NCBI RefSeq assembly: GCF_014197445.1 | Contig: NZ_JACIFO010000003.1 | Span: forward strand, 186,001-250,000 | Length of the DNA: 64,000 bases | From: Mesonia hippocampi | Lineage (GTDB): Bacteria > Bacteroidota > Bacteroidia > Flavobacteriales > Flavobacteriaceae | Reading direction: 5' to 3' | Shown: positions 62,227 to 64,000 of the stretch, piece by piece | Layout: each line of letters opens with the position of its first letter | How positions within the stretch are numbered: position 1 is the first letter of the stretch | The notes under the pieces: generated by a model | The model's input: the letters and a program-made list of their open reading frames with translations, nothing else | Database searches by the model: none | Told to the model about the DNA's origin: nothing | Program-made: the position numbers and the translations under genes

Positions 62227-62616
62227 ATGAAAAGAATCAATCTATTAGGAGTTGTAAACATTTTGTTTTTTTTGAGCTTCTTTATTTCTAGCAACGCACA
62301 AGAGTCTTCCCAACAAATAAATGTTGACCCATTGGTTGATGAATTGCTAGTACTGAAAAATAAAATGACCGAAAAAAACGACTTTACAAACCGGTACACC
62401 ATTCAATTATTCTATGGCTCTTCAAGAGAGGAAGCTGTAAAAATTCGGAATAGATTTCATAATAAGTATGACAGCATTCCTACAAACATAGTTTACCAAT
62501 CGCCCAACTACAAAGTATGGGCAGGAAATTACACAAACAGCCTTGATGCTGAAAAGTGCTTTATTGAACTTAAAGAAGACTTTAAAAGTGCTTTACTTAT
62601 ACGTCCAAAAAAATAA
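62227..62616 (+). CDS. SPOR-domain periplasmic protein
   Basis: 129 residues. The signal peptide is cut near SSNAQ|ESSQQINVD. The C-terminal about 75 residues, NRYTIQLFYGSSREEAVKIRNRFHNKYDSIPTNIVYQSPNYKVWAGNYTNSLDAEKCF, fit the SPOR peptidoglycan-binding fold (binds denuded glycan at division sites). Single gene with its own -7 box, divergent from the act operon. The precise role is unknown. Confidence 0.88.
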   Translation: MKRINLLGVVNILFFLSFFISSNAQESSQQINVDPLVDELLVLKNKMTEKNDFTNRYTIQLFYGSSREEAVKIRNRFHNKYDSIPTNIVYQSPNYKVWAGNYTNSLDAEKCFIELKEDFKSALLIRPKK

Positions 62617-62645
62617 GAAACAGCACTATAGTTAAGAAGTTTTGT

Positions 62646-62653
62646 TATATTTG
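62646..62653 (+). promoter_or_regulatory. -7 promoter box for the cytidylyltransferase-like gene
   Basis: TATATTTG matches TAnnTTTG 20 nt upstream of the ATG at 62674. Confidence 0.45.
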
Positions 62654-62673
62654 AAGACATTAAACCATAAATT

Positions 62674-63117
62674 ATGAAAATAGGAATAACATTTAGTGCC
62701 TTTGATTTGTTACACGCAGGGCATATTAAAATGCTAGAAGAAGCAAAGCTACAATGCGACTATCTTATAGCCGGCCTACAAACAGACCCTACAATAGATA
62801 GACCAGAAAAAAATAAACCTACACAAACCGTAGTAGAACGTTACATCCAATTAAAAGGATGTAAATATGTAGATGAAATAGTACCATACACTACAGAACA
62901 AGATTTAGAAGACATCTTAAAATCATTTAACGTAGATGTACGTATTATTGGAGTAGAGTATAAAGATAAAAACTTTACTGGCAGAAAGTATTGCCAAGAA
63001 AAAGGGATTAAATTATATTACAACTCTAGAGACCACCGGTTTTCTAGCACCAACCTCAGAAAAGAGGTAGCCGAAAAAGAGAAAAGCAAAACAACCAAGA
63101 TAAAAAACATTAGCTAA
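62674..63117 (+). CDS. Cytidylyltransferase-like nucleotidyltransferase (glycerol-3-phosphate type)
   Basis: 147 residues. The nucleotide-binding HxGH is HAGH (His14, His17) in SAFDLLHAGHIKMLEEAK. ERYIQLKGCKYVDEIVPY and the C-terminal RFSSTNLRKE (the ISSTxLR-type motif) complete the fold. Likely transfers CMP to a phosphorylated alcohol or sugar, as in TagD/RfaE-like enzymes. Substrate not determined. Followed by a bidirectional terminator. Confidence 0.9.
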   Translation: MKIGITFSAFDLLHAGHIKMLEEAKLQCDYLIAGLQTDPTIDRPEKNKPTQTVVERYIQLKGCKYVDEIVPYTTEQDLEDILKSFNVDVRIIGVEYKDKNFTGRKYCQEKGIKLYYNSRDHRFSSTNLRKEVAEKEKSKTTKIKNIS

Positions 63118-63142
63118 ATTATTTTAGTTTAGTTTAGCGTAT

Positions 63143-63186
63143 AAAAAAGCCGACTCAATTTTAACTATTGAGTCGGCTTTTTAATT
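63143..63186. terminator. Bidirectional terminator between the cytidylyltransferase-like gene and der
   Basis: Long perfect hairpin AAAAAAGCCGACTCAAT-TTTAACT-ATTGAGTCGGCTTTTTT between convergent genes, with T-runs on both strands. Confidence 0.93.
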
Positions 63187-63187
63187 T

Positions 63188-64000
63188 TTATTTTTTTCGC
63201 ATGTATACCGAGACTGGAACACCTGTAAAATCGAAATGTTTTCGGAGTTGGTTTTCTAGAAAACGCTTGTAAGGCTCTTTAACATACTGGGGCAAGTTAC
63301 AGAAAAATGCAAATTGTGGCTGCGGCGTTGGTAACTGCGTAATAAATTTTATTTTTACATATTTACCTTTTGTTGCTGGTGGTGGATTATTTTGAATAAT
63401 AGGCAACAACACATCGTTTAGCTGACTTGTTTTTACTTTTTTACTACGGTTGTTATAAACCTCAACAGCGGTTTCTATCGCTTTAAAAATACGCTGTTTA
63501 TTTAGTACAGAAATAAATACGATAGGTACATCGGTAAACGGCTCTATGGCTTTGCGTATTGTTTCCTCAAAGGCTTTCATGGTATTGGTTTCTTTTTCTA
63601 CCAAATCCCATTTGTTTACTAAAATTACTATTCCTTTTCGGTTACGTTGTGCTAACCAAAATATGTTTTGTACTTGGCCATCAAAACCTCTTGTTGCATC
63701 TACTACCAATAAGCAAACATCTGCGTGCTCTATGGCACGAACGCTTCGCATTACCGAGTAGAATTCGATATCTTCTTTTACTTTGGCTTTACGTCTAATC
63801 CCTGCGGTATCTACAAGATTAAACTCAAAACCAAAACGATTGTATTTTGTATCTATAGAGTCGCGCGTTGTCCCTGCGATATCGGTAACAATATACCTAT
63901 CCTCACCGATAAGTGCGTTAATAAAGGACGACTTCCCTGCATTTGGTCTTCCTACTACGGCAAATCGTGGCAGATCTTCGTCTGTTTTAGCACTTTCTTC
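63188..64000 (-). CDS. der: Ribosome-assembly GTPase Der (EngA), C-terminal part
   Basis: The frame stays open to the window edge (about 270 residues present), so the 5' part with the first GTPase domain is missing. The second GTPase domain is intact: G1 [10 protein letters not shown]2 [11 protein letters not shown]3 DTAG, G4 NKWD. A KH-like C-terminal domain ([24 protein letters not shown]...) ends VSVYMRKK. Der acts in 50S assembly. An internal Met at 63751 is not the true start; coding continues upstream of it as EDIEFYSV. Confidence 0.96.
   Translation of the reverse strand, partial: EESAKTDEDLPRFAVVGRPNAGKSSFINALIGEDRYIVTDIAGTTRDSIDTKYNRFGFEFNLVDTAGIRRKAKVKEDIEFYSVMRSVRAIEHADVCLLVVDATRGFDGQVQNIFWLAQRNRKGIVILVNKWDLVEKETNTMKAFEETIRKAIEPFTDVPIVFISVLNKQRIFKAIETAVEVYNNRSKKVKTSQLNDVLLPIIQNNPPPATKGKYVKIKFITQLPTPQPQFAFFCNLPQYVKEPYKRFLENQLRKHFDFTGVPVSVYMRKK

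Overview
The window is a contiguous piece of a low-GC Bacteroidota chromosome, almost certainly Flavobacteriaceae. The signs are SprA and PorP/SprF of the type IX secretion/gliding machinery, an Alternative Complex III next to an aa3-type oxidase, a duplicated OmpH pair behind uppS-bamA, and -7 promoter boxes of the Bacteroidota form TAnnTTTG. No rRNA, tRNA, CRISPR array, insertion sequence or prophage was recognised.

Layout, left to right. 1-4.4 kb: 3' end of groEL, then the protein-quality block tig-clpP-clpX on the minus strand and a small PF04020 membrane protein. 4.5-9.0 kb: a GDSL-like lipoprotein esterase paired with a FadL-type outer-membrane channel, an alpha/beta hydrolase and pdxJ. 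9.0-17.1 kb: a plus-strand envelope block (CBS protein, nadK, DUF6089 protein, uppS, bamA, two ompH-like genes, murI). 17.1-22.7 kb: PorP/SprF, an Nfu-type Fe-S carrier, a PiT phosphate transporter with a PhoU-like tail, and an MscS channel. 22.7-29.2 kb: a minus-strand operon for a tripartite MacAB/TolC-like exporter ending in tsaB. 29.3-34.5 kb: haem O synthase, two subunit III proteins, subunit IV and assembly factors (SCO, a SCO-like relative, DUF420) for a cytochrome c oxidase. 34.5-36.6 kb: a small AT-rich accessory insertion (see below). 36.6-50.5 kb: tonB, vanZ-like, gcvH, the 7.3-kb sprA, ruvA, maeB, queG and ruvB. 50.6-62.0 kb: the operon actABCDEF-coxB-coxA (quinol:cytochrome c oxidoreductase plus oxidase core). 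62.2-64 kb: SPOR-domain protein, a cytidylyltransferase-like protein and the C-terminal part of der.

The respiratory genes are split between 29-34 kb (oxidase subunits III/IV, haem and copper assembly) and 50-62 kb (ACIII plus subunits I/II). Together they encode a chain from menaquinol to oxygen.

Most of the window is ordinary conserved core genome. The part that is not is 34.5-36.6 kb. Two unrelated orphan genes diverge from a roughly 108-nt bulged imperfect palindrome whose ends (GTATAAC / GTTATAC) look like the R boxes of an integron attC site. A second, inverted GTTGGCAAA motif lies 0.64 kb away. Other points worth a look are a perfect parS-core palindrome on the nadK start codon, an inverted repeat around the tig promoter, a SCO-like protein without copper ligands, a tethered sixth haem domain on ActA behind a slippage-prone linker repeat, and several start-codon corrections suggested by promoter position.
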